Of a DNA stretch of 64,000 bases, positions 52,683-61,110 are shown one piece after another. Location: the NCBI GenBank assembly GCA_020041925.1, contig CP083409.1, one strand, 5' to 3'. This DNA comes from Faucicola osloensis_D. Its GTDB lineage: Bacteria > Pseudomonadota > Gammaproteobacteria > Pseudomonadales > Moraxellaceae. The notes under the pieces were generated by a model, which saw nothing but the letters and a program-made list of their open reading frames with translations, had not been told where the DNA came from and ran no database searches. Every line of letters starts with the position of its first letter. Position 1 is the first letter of the stretch. A program made the translations under genes and the position numbers.

Positions 52683-52846
52683 ATTTATCTATTTACCAAA
52701 CCGTAACTAAACTATGGCAAAGTATAAATATTCTTAACTCAACTACTTTAGTAAAACTCTTTATAATTTCTTAAACTATAGGCATTAGCTTAGTTTAGCA
52801 ATTACTATATTTTTTTGAATAATCAACAATAACAAGTGAGGATACT

Positions 52847-53098
52847 ATGCAATTCCCAAATGGTGTAACCAAATCAAACCTTATTAAGCTTGGCGTACTT
52901 GGTGCCGCTTACTATATGTTAAAAGGTCGTAACAAAACCCAGCCAACCCTTGAAAACAAAGTAAATAATTCAGCACCGGTTGACAATGAGCCTGCTGACA
53001 ATGCTGCGGCAAATTCAAATGGCACGAAACCTGCCAAAACTACAGCGTTTACCATGGGTAAAGAGCTAGCTGCTAAAGTGTTGGGTAAAAAATTCTAA
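52847..53098 (+). CDS. Small single-pass protein, 83 residues, unknown
   Basis: Unrecognised short gene supported by GTGAGGA 7 bases before its ATG and by a terminator at 53167. Residues about 10-25 form a short hydrophobic segment (LIKLGVLGAAYYML) followed by a basic KGRNK. The middle is Asn/Pro/Ala-rich and polar (about 30-60), and the end is basic (GKELAAKVLGKKF). It may be a small inner-membrane protein. It shares the opening pattern with the 57-residue protein just downstream. Confidence 0.65.
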   Translation: MQFPNGVTKSNLIKLGVLGAAYYMLKGRNKTQPTLENKVNNSAPVDNEPADNAAANSNGTKPAKTTAFTMGKELAAKVLGKKF

Positions 53099-53164
53099 TA
53101 GTTATCGAATACTTATCAAATTACGTTATTATATAACAGCTATATCCCTAACGGCATTTGAAAA

Positions 53165-53214
53165 CAGCCCATTAGTCCACCATTAAACGGGTATCGACTG
53201 ATGGGTTTTTTATG
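53165..53214 (+). terminator. Rho-independent terminator after the 83-residue protein gene
   Basis: CCCATTAGTC (53168-53177) pairs with GACTGATGGG (53197-53206), one G.T pair, followed by T6. The loop of about 20 bases is large. Confidence 0.75.
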
Positions 53215-53266
53215 GCAATACTGTTAGAAGCTAAGGTTTAAAAACCAAGGTAAGGCGAGGTGAGGT

Positions 53267-53440
53267 ATGAGAATGTCGAGGGTGATTAAACTAGGGATTG
53301 CTGCCACAGCTTTATTGTTGATACCTAGACGCAGTAGTCCACGCGCTGATAAAGTAGCCGATTGCCGTAAGAGTCTATCCGCTATAAATAAACTCGAGCA
53401 ACCTATCAATAAAAATACTGAGCACGATAATCATAACTAA
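53267..53440 (+). CDS. Very small hydrophobic-start protein, 57 residues, unknown
   Basis: Short frame from ATG 53267 to TAA 53438-53440, preceded closely by GAGGTGAGG. It begins with a basic residue pair, then VIKLGIAATALLLIP, a possible short membrane segment or uncleaved signal, and continues with a basic polar tail ending in HDNHN. The motif IKLG plus alanines at the same place as in the 83-residue protein suggests the two are diverged paralogues. There is no known family. It could be chance, but the ribosome binding site, the position between a terminator and the next gene, and the composition favour a real gene. Confidence 0.45.
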   Translation: MRMSRVIKLGIAATALLLIPRRSSPRADKVADCRKSLSAINKLEQPINKNTEHDNHN

Positions 53441-53499
53441 AAAACTGGCTAAAATTTTTATGTAAAGCTATTGGCAGATAACACATAAAGGATAAATAG

Positions 53500-54339
53500 A
53501 TGACGTTCATGAAACATCAAAGTCTCAGTGGCATTTGCCTGACAGCCCTGATGACGCTCATGGCTGCACAAGCTCATGCCCAAGATTTGTATATGGCAAA
53601 GTATTATCCTAGAGTCAATGAAAAACTCTTTGATAGCTGTGGAAAAATTTGCCCAGAGATTGACTATTATTTTATACAGACAGGAGAGGCTTGGCTCGAT
53701 GCCATTATCAATAAAGACGTCACCGCAGCCATCGCAATGGTTGATGATAACCAAGATAAAGCACAAGCGAAAAAATGGCAAGATTTTACCCGTAATGCGA
53801 TGCCCAGTGATAGCCAATACACGCAGCTTCTTAATACGGGGATTAGCCGATTAATAGCAGAAAATAAAACCATGGTGGCAGCACGTGGTAAGGATTTTGA
53901 CAGCAGTATAGCGCCCGTGCAGATAATGGCAAAGCCGATGTATTTGGGTCATAAAAATGATTTAGAGTTGTTTGCGACGGAATTTTATCAATTCACGGGC
54001 GGCGCCCATGGTATCAGTACGACCACCTATTATGTATTTGATATGCGCCAAAAAAAACAATTGTCGCTTGTCGATGTGCTTTTACCACAGCAAAAAACAA
54101 AACTTGAAGCCTTGGTCAAAGCCCAATTCATTCAATATCTCAAAACCCATGAGATTAATGCTAACGCGCATTTTAACACTTGGCCGTTTAGTTTGACTGG
54201 CAATTATAGCTTTACGGGTCAGGGCATGACATTTTTATACCAACCGTATGAGATTGGTTTTTATGCGCTGGGTGCACCGCAATTGACCGTGCCATACAGC
54301 GAGTTAAACGGCATTGTCAAACCACAGTATTTGAAATGA
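53500..54339 (+). CDS. Secreted DUF3298/DUF4163-type protein (RsiV-like fold)
   Basis: Exported protein of 279 residues. The signal peptide is about residues 1-27 (ALMTLMAAQAHA, then QDLYMAK). The C-terminal DUF3298 domain (about 165-275) has FYQFTGGAHGISTTTYYVFD, LSLVDVLLP and the end FYALGAPQLTVPYSELNGIV. Two cysteines lie in SCGKICPEID. The fold is shared with RsiV and lysozyme-binding proteins, but no anti-sigma region is present; the ligand is unknown. AAGGA about 9 bases before ATG 53500. tatD begins 1 base after its stop, so they are probably co-expressed. Confidence 0.8.
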   Translation: MTFMKHQSLSGICLTALMTLMAAQAHAQDLYMAKYYPRVNEKLFDSCGKICPEIDYYFIQTGEAWLDAIINKDVTAAIAMVDDNQDKAQAKKWQDFTRNAMPSDSQYTQLLNTGISRLIAENKTMVAARGKDFDSSIAPVQIMAKPMYLGHKNDLELFATEFYQFTGGAHGISTTTYYVFDMRQKKQLSLVDVLLPQQKTKLEALVKAQFIQYLKTHEINANAHFNTWPFSLTGNYSFTGQGMTFLYQPYEIGFYALGAPQLTVPYSELNGIVKPQYLK

Positions 54340-54340
54340 T

Positions 54341-55255
54341 ATGACTATGATAAATGATACGGCTTGCTCGTTTGATTTGCCATTAATTGATACGCATACC
54401 CATTTTGATGTGGATAGCTTCGATCATGACCGCGAAATGCAATCACAATTGGCATGGGATAACGGCGTTCATCATCTGGTTTTGATAGGGTTTCTAGCAA
54501 AGTATTTTGCACAAATGGTGGCGTGTCAACAGCAAATGCAAGGATATGGGCAGCAAGGCAAAGCCACACCTTTGGCACATTTAGCCTTTGGCTTGCATCC
54601 TTTTTATATCACGGAGCATAAAGATAGCGATTTGCAGCGGCTAGAGCAGTTTATTCAGCAATATTCACCTATTGCGATTGGCGAAATCGGGCTTGATACT
54701 TTTACTGCGCCGATGAAAACTGCGGAGAATTACGCTAGGCAGCAAGATTTTTTTGGTCAACAACTTGAATTGGCAAAACACTACCAACTGCCTGCGCTGC
54801 TACATATTCGCCGCGCGCATGGCGATGTGATTAAGATGTTAAAAGCACAAAAATTCACCCAGGGTGGGATTGCCCATAGCTTTAGTGGCGGCATCCAAGA
54901 AGCCAAAGCATTAGTCAATTTGGGCTTTAAAATCGGCATCACCGGGCAAGTGACCAATCCGAATGCCAAAAAACTGCGCCATACCCTTACAGAGCTTGTC
55001 AAAACCGTTGGGCTTGATGCTATCGTGATTGAGACGGACTGCCCAGATTTTACGCCGCTGCCCTGTCATGAGACGCACGGTAGGCGTAATGTACCTGCCA
55101 ATCTGCCGTATGTGTTGACAGCCTTATCAGACTTATTAAAAAAAGATCAATCCCGGCTCGCCGAACAGTTGTGGCAAAATAGCTGCGCTGCACTACAAGT
55201 CAGCTGGGAGTATCCTATCCCAAGCAAATTGAATATAAACCCTGACCAAGATTAA
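54341..55255 (+). CDS. TatD-family metal-dependent nuclease
   Basis: Cytosolic hydrolase of 304 residues with the TatD TIM-barrel. Metal and catalytic residues are visible in DTHTHFDVDSFD (HxH near the N terminus), GEIGLD (the Glu), LLHIRRAHGDV (His), GIAHSFSGG (His) and ETDCPDF (the final Asp). Closest layout is YjjV-like. Family members are 3'-5' DNA exonucleases active on single-stranded DNA, some acting on RNA or peptides. It lies between the DUF3298 gene and tcdA with spacings of 1 and 8 bases, indicating one transcript. Confidence 0.92.
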   Translation: MTMINDTACSFDLPLIDTHTHFDVDSFDHDREMQSQLAWDNGVHHLVLIGFLAKYFAQMVACQQQMQGYGQQGKATPLAHLAFGLHPFYITEHKDSDLQRLEQFIQQYSPIAIGEIGLDTFTAPMKTAENYARQQDFFGQQLELAKHYQLPALLHIRRAHGDVIKMLKAQKFTQGGIAHSFSGGIQEAKALVNLGFKIGITGQVTNPNAKKLRHTLTELVKTVGLDAIVIETDCPDFTPLPCHETHGRRNVPANLPYVLTALSDLLKKDQSRLAEQLWQNSCAALQVSWEYPIPSKLNINPDQD

Positions 55256-55263
55256 GATAAACC

Positions 55264-56064
55264 ATGACACTGACAGCCGAAATGACGCCTGATATGACAT
55301 TAACTGACGCCCAATACGAACGCCGTTTTGCGGGCACCCAAAAACTGTATGGTGCTGCGCAATTTAGTAAGTTTGAGAATCTGCATGCGTATGTGGTGGG
55401 CGTGGGCGGGGTGGGCTCATGGGCAGCTGAGGGACTGGCTCGTACAGGTGTGGGCGAGATGACATTAATTGACATGGATGTGCTAGTAGCTTCCAATGTC
55501 AATCGACAATTACCCGCTACCGATAGCAATTTTGGTAAAAGCAAAATTGAAGCCATGGCAGCACGTATCAAAGAAATCAATCCCCATATCAAATTACATT
55601 TGATTGACGATTTTTTGAGCCAAGATAACGTACAATTGTTAATGCCTAATCGTGCTTTGCAATCACAGCTTAAACAGTCAGGTAAACAGCTTGTGGTATT
55701 AGATTGTGTCGATGATATGAATGCCAAGCTTGCGCTTGCGCTACATTGCCGATTTAATAAATTAAAGTTGATTATGGCGGGCGGGGCAGGTGGCAAGACG
55801 GATCCGACCCAAATTCAGGTGGCAGATCTTAAGGATACTTACCAAGATCCGCTACTGGCTAAAGTCAGACAGCGACTTCGTCAAGATTATGGTATCAATC
55901 GTGCGATGAAAGAAAAATTCGGTATTCGTTGTGTTTTTTCATCACAGCCGCCGATTGTTGATAAGTCCTGTCAAGCAGGTGGTTTGCATTGTGGCGGTTA
56001 TGGGTCAGCCGTTGCCGTGACCTCAGTGGTGGGGATGATGTTGGTTGCTGAAGCGTTAAAATAA
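55264..56064 (+). CDS. tcdA: TcdA (CsdL) tRNA threonylcarbamoyladenosine dehydratase
   Basis: E1-like ATP-dependent enzyme that cyclises t6A37 of tRNA to ct6A, 266 residues (E. coli 268). The ATP-binding motif is VVGVGGVGSWAAEGLARTG. The adenylation-site residues are in DMDVLVASNVNRQ, and the conserved region RYxFG is replaced by ERRFAGTQKLYG. Cys residues occur at LDCVDDM, RCVFSSQPP and SCQAGGLHCGG. The start is ATG 55264, 8 bases after tatD. Its partners csdA/csdE are not in the window. Confidence 0.93.
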   Translation: MTLTAEMTPDMTLTDAQYERRFAGTQKLYGAAQFSKFENLHAYVVGVGGVGSWAAEGLARTGVGEMTLIDMDVLVASNVNRQLPATDSNFGKSKIEAMAARIKEINPHIKLHLIDDFLSQDNVQLLMPNRALQSQLKQSGKQLVVLDCVDDMNAKLALALHCRFNKLKLIMAGGAGGKTDPTQIQVADLKDTYQDPLLAKVRQRLRQDYGINRAMKEKFGIRCVFSSQPPIVDKSCQAGGLHCGGYGSAVAVTSVVGMMLVAEALK

Positions 56065-56109
56065 CCTCAGCGTTTAATTTTTATCACGTAGTAGGACGGT
56101 GCTAATGAG

Positions 56110-57777
56110 ATGATATCATATCCTATAGCAAACAATGAAAAACAGCGTCTAGCGGTATTGGATGAGTACCATATCATCCAAACAAATAAAGAATGCGAAT
56201 TTGAGCGTATTAGTGCTTTGGCTAAGGCGTTTTTTGGTACTAAGATTGTCGCTATTACTTTTTTGGATGCTGATATCCAGTTTTTTAAGTCAAGAATTGG
56301 TCTAAAAGAACATTCAACCAGCCGTGATGTTGCTTTTTGCAATTACACCATTACACAAAACGACACCTTTGTCACGCTCGATACTCACCAAGATACGCGA
56401 TTTAAAAATAATCCTTTAGTCACCGGTTACCCTTATATTCGGTTTTATGCTGGCGCACCCATCGTGGTTCACGACAGTCAAGGTAGAGAATTTGCTTTGG
56501 GTGCGCTGTGTGTGATTGACGACCAGCCGCATCAAGATTTTGATGCCCATCAACAACGCGTGCTAGCGGATTTGGCGGCGATGGTGAGTGATACCTTAAA
56601 ATTACGTCAGCAGCGTTACCAAGCTGAGCGCGCCGATGAGGTAAAGACCGCATTTTTGGCCAATATGAGCCATGAAATTCGCACGCCGATGAATGGTATC
56701 ATGGGCATGCTTGAATTGCTTGAGCAGACACCGCTTGATACGCAGCAGCAGCACTATATCAAATCGATTAAATCGTCCAATGAGCATCTGCTTACCATCG
56801 TCAACGATATTTTGGATTTATCCAAAGTAGAATCAGGTAAGATACGTTTTGAGAGTATCCCGGTTGATTTAGCACAGCTATGCCAAGACGTGTATCAATG
56901 CTTTTTAGCCCCTGCAAAAGACAACAGCGTGGAACTAACCTTCGATTACTCTGACAACTTGCCCAAATATGTCAACACCGATCCGGTGCGGGTGCGACAG
57001 ATTTTAATGAATCTAGTCAATAACGCCATCAAATTTACCCCAAAACAGGGTAAAGTGACTATTCAAGCCATGAATGGCTGTGATAGACACCAAATCAAAT
57101 TCAATGTGATTGATACGGGCGTTGGCATCAAGCCTGAATCATTGGCAGTGATTTTTGATGCGTATAATCAAGCTGATAAGTTTACCCATCGGTTATATGG
57201 GGGTACAGGGCTAGGGCTATCTGTGTGCAAAGCGTTGGCAGAAGGGATGGGCGGCACAATTAAGGTAACCAGTGAAAAAAATAAAGGCTCGACCTTTACC
57301 CTATCTCTACCCATGATAGCAACTGATGAAATCAGCTATCAGCAGTGGCACCAAAGTCATGATGAAACCAAAATACAACCGCTAGAACGGCTGCCTGCCC
57401 ATGTTCTGCTAGCAGAAGACAATGAGCTAAATGCCATGGTCGCCGTCAAAAGCCTAAAAAAATATGGCTATGAAGTCACCCGAGCCAAAGATGGGTTAGA
57501 GGTCGTCAATTTTTATAAAGCTGACCCTAGCAAATATCACATCATTTTAATGGATCATCAAATGCCCATCATGGATGGGGTGGAAGCCACCAAAATACTC
57601 AAACAGTCGTTTAGTCAGTTGCCGCCTATCATTGCAGTGACGGCACATGCCATGCATGGGGACAAAGAAGTATACCTTAACGCGGGTATGCAAGATTATT
57701 GTACCAAGCCCTATAAGCCTGAAGCGCTTGATGTGATGATTCAGCGCTGGCTGCATCATGTCGCCAACAAAATTTAA
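56110..57777 (+). CDS. Soluble GAF-domain hybrid histidine kinase
   Basis: Cytosolic hybrid kinase of 555 residues without membrane helices. The GAF domain (about 20-165) has FFGTKIVAITFLDADIQFF, CNYTITQNDTFVTLDT and FYAGAPIVV. HisKA has its His in FLANMSHEIRTPMNGIMG (about 196). The ATPase domain has NLVNNAIKF, DTGVGIKPES and GGTGLGLSV. The C-terminal receiver (about 430-550) has VLLAEDNELNAMV, phospho-acceptor in IILMDHQMPIMDG and Lys in YCTKPYKPE. No HPt is attached, so an external one would be needed for relay onward. It starts 45 bases after tcdA and ends in a clear terminator. Confidence 0.9.
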   Translation: MISYPIANNEKQRLAVLDEYHIIQTNKECEFERISALAKAFFGTKIVAITFLDADIQFFKSRIGLKEHSTSRDVAFCNYTITQNDTFVTLDTHQDTRFKNNPLVTGYPYIRFYAGAPIVVHDSQGREFALGALCVIDDQPHQDFDAHQQRVLADLAAMVSDTLKLRQQRYQAERADEVKTAFLANMSHEIRTPMNGIMGMLELLEQTPLDTQQQHYIKSIKSSNEHLLTIVNDILDLSKVESGKIRFESIPVDLAQLCQDVYQCFLAPAKDNSVELTFDYSDNLPKYVNTDPVRVRQILMNLVNNAIKFTPKQGKVTIQAMNGCDRHQIKFNVIDTGVGIKPESLAVIFDAYNQADKFTHRLYGGTGLGLSVCKALAEGMGGTIKVTSEKNKGSTFTLSLPMIATDEISYQQWHQSHDETKIQPLERLPAHVLLAEDNELNAMVAVKSLKKYGYEVTRAKDGLEVVNFYKADPSKYHIILMDHQMPIMDGVEATKILKQSFSQLPPIIAVTAHAMHGDKEVYLNAGMQDYCTKPYKPEALDVMIQRWLHHVANKI

Positions 57778-57827
57778 GAGATATTAATCACAAAATTTGC
57801 TTGCATTTGCGCAAACAATTGCTTACG

Positions 57828-57866
57828 GTAAAACCCTACGACAGTTTGTGGTAGGGTTTTATTTTC
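57828..57866 (+). terminator. Rho-independent terminator after the hybrid kinase
   Basis: AAAACCCTAC (57830-57839) pairs perfectly with GTAGGGTTTT (57851-57860) over an 11-base loop, followed by a T-rich tail. Confidence 0.88.
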
Positions 57867-57947
57867 GTTGAAGTATTTTTGCTTGGTCACGGCTAAAAAT
57901 GGCTTTGGTGACAATGTTTTATAAAATTAAGAGCTAAAAAAACGCCT

Positions 57948-59456
57948 ATGGGAAATTTTATTTTTTTACAAATTTTTGCAGCCGTTTGTGCCTTGTCCAT
58001 CATTACCACGCTATTTAACAAGCGGATTTTGGACTTTCCACAAGCCATTGGGGTGCCCATTGTGTCGGCGCTACTGGTTTTTATTTTGCAGTGGAGTGCA
58101 AGCCTGCTCAATGGCAACGAGTTTATTACCATCAATATCACCAGTATCCAAAATGCGGTGCGTGATATCGATCTTTACGATTTTTTAATCAATGGGGTGA
58201 TTTGTTTTATTTTGACGGCATCGGCGCTGACGTTTAAGGTGTCCGATCTCAAAAACTATTGGAAACCGATTGGGATTTTGGCAAGTATCGCATTGGCACT
58301 GTGTGCGCTGTTTTTTGCCAGCCTTATGTTTGGCTTTCAGTGGCTCACAGGGGCAAATATCCCGTTTGCAGTATTGCTGTTATTGGGCGCGGCACTGGGT
58401 GCGACTGACCCGATTGGCATCAAAGGCGTGCTTAGCTCTATCAAAGCGCCGCGCCATTTGATGATTAAGCTAGAAGGCGAATCGCTGTTCAATGATGCGG
58501 TGTGTATTGCGCTATTTATGACTATTTTGCATGGTCTGCAAGGCAATGGCTTTAGCATTGTGACCACAGTAGAAGTATTGTTGTATGAAATCGTGGTCGC
58601 AGGGATTATTGGTTGGTTTTTTGGGCAAATGGCGCTGCGTATCTTAAGCGGTAAACACGAGATGGAGTCACTGATTTTGACCACGGCATTTTTGGCGTGT
58701 GGGTCGTATTTGGTGGCATTGTATGCGCATGCTTCCGCGCCCATTGCTTGTGTGGTCGGGGGCTTGATTGTCGGTAACCGTTGGCACCAGATTTTAGACG
58801 AAGGTGAAATCACCTATGTGAATCACTTTTGGCACGCCATTGAGGGGATTATCAATTCATTCTTATTCACCCTTATCGGTCTGGAGCTATTTATATTAGA
58901 GCTGAATACCTCGTTGATTTTGGGCGGTGTAGTGGCATTTATTTGTCTGCATTTATCCCGTTTTTTGGCAAATTTTGCGTCATTTAGCCTGTTATCTGAT
59001 GTCCGAAAAACCAGTTATAACGGTAGTTTGACGATTTTATCGTGGGGCGGGGTACGCGGGGCAATTTCTTTGGCGTTGATTTTATCGGTTTCTAACGTCC
59101 CAGAATTGCAGCCTTATAGCAGCTTTTTGGTGGGTTATACCTTTATCGTGGTATTGATGTCGGGCGTGGTATGTGGTCTTGGGCTACCTGCGGTGATGAA
59201 TGCGTTTTATCATAACCCCAACGAACCCACGACAGGTTTTGCAGGGTGGTATCAAAGGCTAGTTAAACGCTTTAATCGCAAAGGCTACCAGTATGTGCTC
59301 AGCGAGGATGAGCAGGGTAATGAAGTGATTACCCGTTATCAGCCGCCGCCTGTGGTGATTCAAGAGACGCCTAGTAGTGTCGGTATGGCGTTGCCATTGC
59401 CAAAAGTGATTAATAAAGATGGACATGATGAATTGGCAAATCCCAATGGTTTTTAA
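57948..59456 (+). CDS. Na+/H+ antiporter, CPA1 (NhaP-type) family
   Basis: Inner-membrane monovalent cation/proton antiporter of 502 residues with about twelve helices. The ion-binding region GAALGATDPIGIKGVL carries the TDP motif, and LEGESLFNDAVCIALF carries the ND motif typical of CPA1. The arginine-containing SWGGVRGAISLALIL in a late helix is also family-typical. The C-terminal 65 residues are hydrophilic and cytosolic. It may export Na+ or K+ in exchange for protons; the ion cannot be told from sequence. Its own terminator follows at 59471. Confidence 0.93.
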   Translation: MGNFIFLQIFAAVCALSIITTLFNKRILDFPQAIGVPIVSALLVFILQWSASLLNGNEFITINITSIQNAVRDIDLYDFLINGVICFILTASALTFKVSDLKNYWKPIGILASIALALCALFFASLMFGFQWLTGANIPFAVLLLLGAALGATDPIGIKGVLSSIKAPRHLMIKLEGESLFNDAVCIALFMTILHGLQGNGFSIVTTVEVLLYEIVVAGIIGWFFGQMALRILSGKHEMESLILTTAFLACGSYLVALYAHASAPIACVVGGLIVGNRWHQILDEGEITYVNHFWHAIEGIINSFLFTLIGLELFILELNTSLILGGVVAFICLHLSRFLANFASFSLLSDVRKTSYNGSLTILSWGGVRGAISLALILSVSNVPELQPYSSFLVGYTFIVVLMSGVVCGLGLPAVMNAFYHNPNEPTTGFAGWYQRLVKRFNRKGYQYVLSEDEQGNEVITRYQPPPVVIQETPSSVGMALPLPKVINKDGHDELANPNGF

Positions 59457-59470
59457 CTGTTACTACCACG

Positions 59471-59505
59471 AAAAAAAGACCTAGCAATTTGCTAGGTCTT
59501 TTTTA
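59471..59505 (+). terminator. Bidirectional terminator between antiporter and alcohol dehydrogenase
   Basis: AAAAAAGACCTAGC (59472-59485) pairs with GCTAGGTCTTTTTT (59491-59504), loop AATTT. It serves both convergent genes. Confidence 0.95.
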
Positions 59506-59522
59506 TACCATTTTTTATATCA

Positions 59523-60713
59523 TCAAATCGCTGAGCGCAAAATCCGCTCAGACACTGCCAAATCATTGCTACGATGTTCACCAAGTTTGACCATATTATG
59601 TGCTTCTAATTGGCTTAAAATTGGCGCGATAGCAGCCGCATCAAGGTCGGCATCTGACAATCTCACCGGTAAGCCAAGCTCGCGGAAGAAGTTTTCGGTG
59701 TTAACAATCGCTTGTTCGATTTTATCCTCGTCGCTTAGATTAGAGTTGCCTTCAGTGATATGCCAAACGTTTTTGGCGTACTGTAGTAACTTGTCTTTTT
59801 TACTATCTTTGAGCTCACGCATCACCCCAGGCAACACAATGGTCAAGGTGCGGGCGTGGTCGATACCGTGTAGTGAGGTTAATTCATGTCCAATCATATG
59901 GGTGGTCCAGTCTTGTGGTACGCCCGTGCCAATGAGACCATTGAGTGCCATTGTCGCTGTCCACATGATGTTTTTACGCGTTTCCATGTCGTTAGGGTTG
60001 GCTTTGACGGCACGGCCTTCTTCAATCAAGATTTTGAGCAGACTTTCAGAGAAACTATCTTGGACTTTGGCATTGACTGGGTAAGTCAGATACTGCTCCA
60101 TCACATGCACAAACGCATCGCCTACACCATTCATCACTTGACGCTCAGGTAGCGTTAAGGTTTTGGCAGGGTCAAGAATCGAAAACTGCGGGAATACCAG
60201 CGGGTTACCAAAGGGCAATTTGGCATGACGCTCACTATGATTGATAACGCCGCCTGAATTCATCTCTGAGCCTGTTGCAGGAATGGTGAGTACAGTACCG
60301 AGCGGTAGCGCATTTTGAATATCACGGGTATATCCTTTTAATGCTTCCCAGGCTTTTTCATGGTCTTTGTCGTCATCTAAGGTGGCAGTCAATGCAACAA
60401 ATTTGGTGCCATCGAGTACTGAGCCACCACCGACAGCGAGCAAAAAGTCAATGTTGTTGGCATGTACCATATCGACTGCTTTCATCAAGGTATTAAATTC
60501 TGGATTTGGCTCAATGCCGCCAAATTCAAAGATTTCACGCTGTTTACCTTGTAGCGCGGTTTTGACCTCATCGAGTGTGCCGGTTTTTTTGGCAGAGCTA
60601 CCGCCATAGGTGATAAGTACGCGGGCATTATCAGGGACAAGATTGGCGAGTTCTTTGATTTGACCTTCGCCGAATACGATACGCACAGGGTTGTAATATT
60701 GGAAATTATTCAT
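59523..60713 (-). CDS. Iron-containing (YqhD-like) alcohol dehydrogenase
   Basis: NADPH-type aldehyde reductase/alcohol dehydrogenase, 396 residues (YqhD 387). The N terminus FQYYNPVRIVFGEGQIKEL is followed by the nucleotide-binding GGSSAKKTGTLDEV and AVGGGSVLDGTKFVAL. Metal-site residues are in HVMEQYLTYP and THMIGHELTSLHGIDHARTL. In E. coli YqhD clears short aldehydes such as methylglyoxal and acrolein. ATG 60713 with AAGGAT upstream is the start; the frame continues upstream to 60881 but without signals. It diverges from the OYE gene. Confidence 0.92.
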   Translation of the reverse strand: MNNFQYYNPVRIVFGEGQIKELANLVPDNARVLITYGGSSAKKTGTLDEVKTALQGKQREIFEFGGIEPNPEFNTLMKAVDMVHANNIDFLLAVGGGSVLDGTKFVALTATLDDDKDHEKAWEALKGYTRDIQNALPLGTVLTIPATGSEMNSGGVINHSERHAKLPFGNPLVFPQFSILDPAKTLTLPERQVMNGVGDAFVHVMEQYLTYPVNAKVQDSFSESLLKILIEEGRAVKANPNDMETRKNIMWTATMALNGLIGTGVPQDWTTHMIGHELTSLHGIDHARTLTIVLPGVMRELKDSKKDKLLQYAKNVWHITEGNSNLSDEDKIEQAIVNTENFFRELGLPVRLSDADLDAAAIAPILSQLEAHNMVKLGEHRSNDLAVSERILRSAI

Positions 60714-61110
60714 GCCGATCCTTAAGAATTTGTTATTGTTAAAACATTGCCACTTGTAAAAATGCACCATGGCACTTATTAAGTAAACGTTACGCTCAAA
60801 CACAGCGCTATCATAGAATAAAATAGTGAAAGCAATTGCAATAATTTGTCTAAAAAACTCGCAACAGCTTTTTAAAAACAAATGCTTTTTAGAAACAGAT
60901 GCTTGCTAAAACGTAGTCTTTGCTCAAGCTTCTAACAGCAGATTAACCTGTGAAAATTACGCTGTGACGAAATTTGATAGCAACGTATATAAGTCTAAAA
61001 TCCTTATAAACAAGGAGGCTGCAACAATTTTTTTATCAAGTTTGTTATGACTTGAAGCTAGCAGCGTCCAATAACTCAACGAAAGATGAATCAACAATCC
61101 CGAGGAATGT
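60714..61110. other. Divergent intergenic region, alcohol dehydrogenase / OYE
   Basis: About 400 bases with no gene I can support. It holds two opposing promoters and, oddly, a perfect AAGGAGG at 61012-61018 with no start codon within a usable distance. GAGGA at about 61100 is the real OYE ribosome binding site. No regulator gene such as nemR or yqhC is adjacent. Confidence 0.45.
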
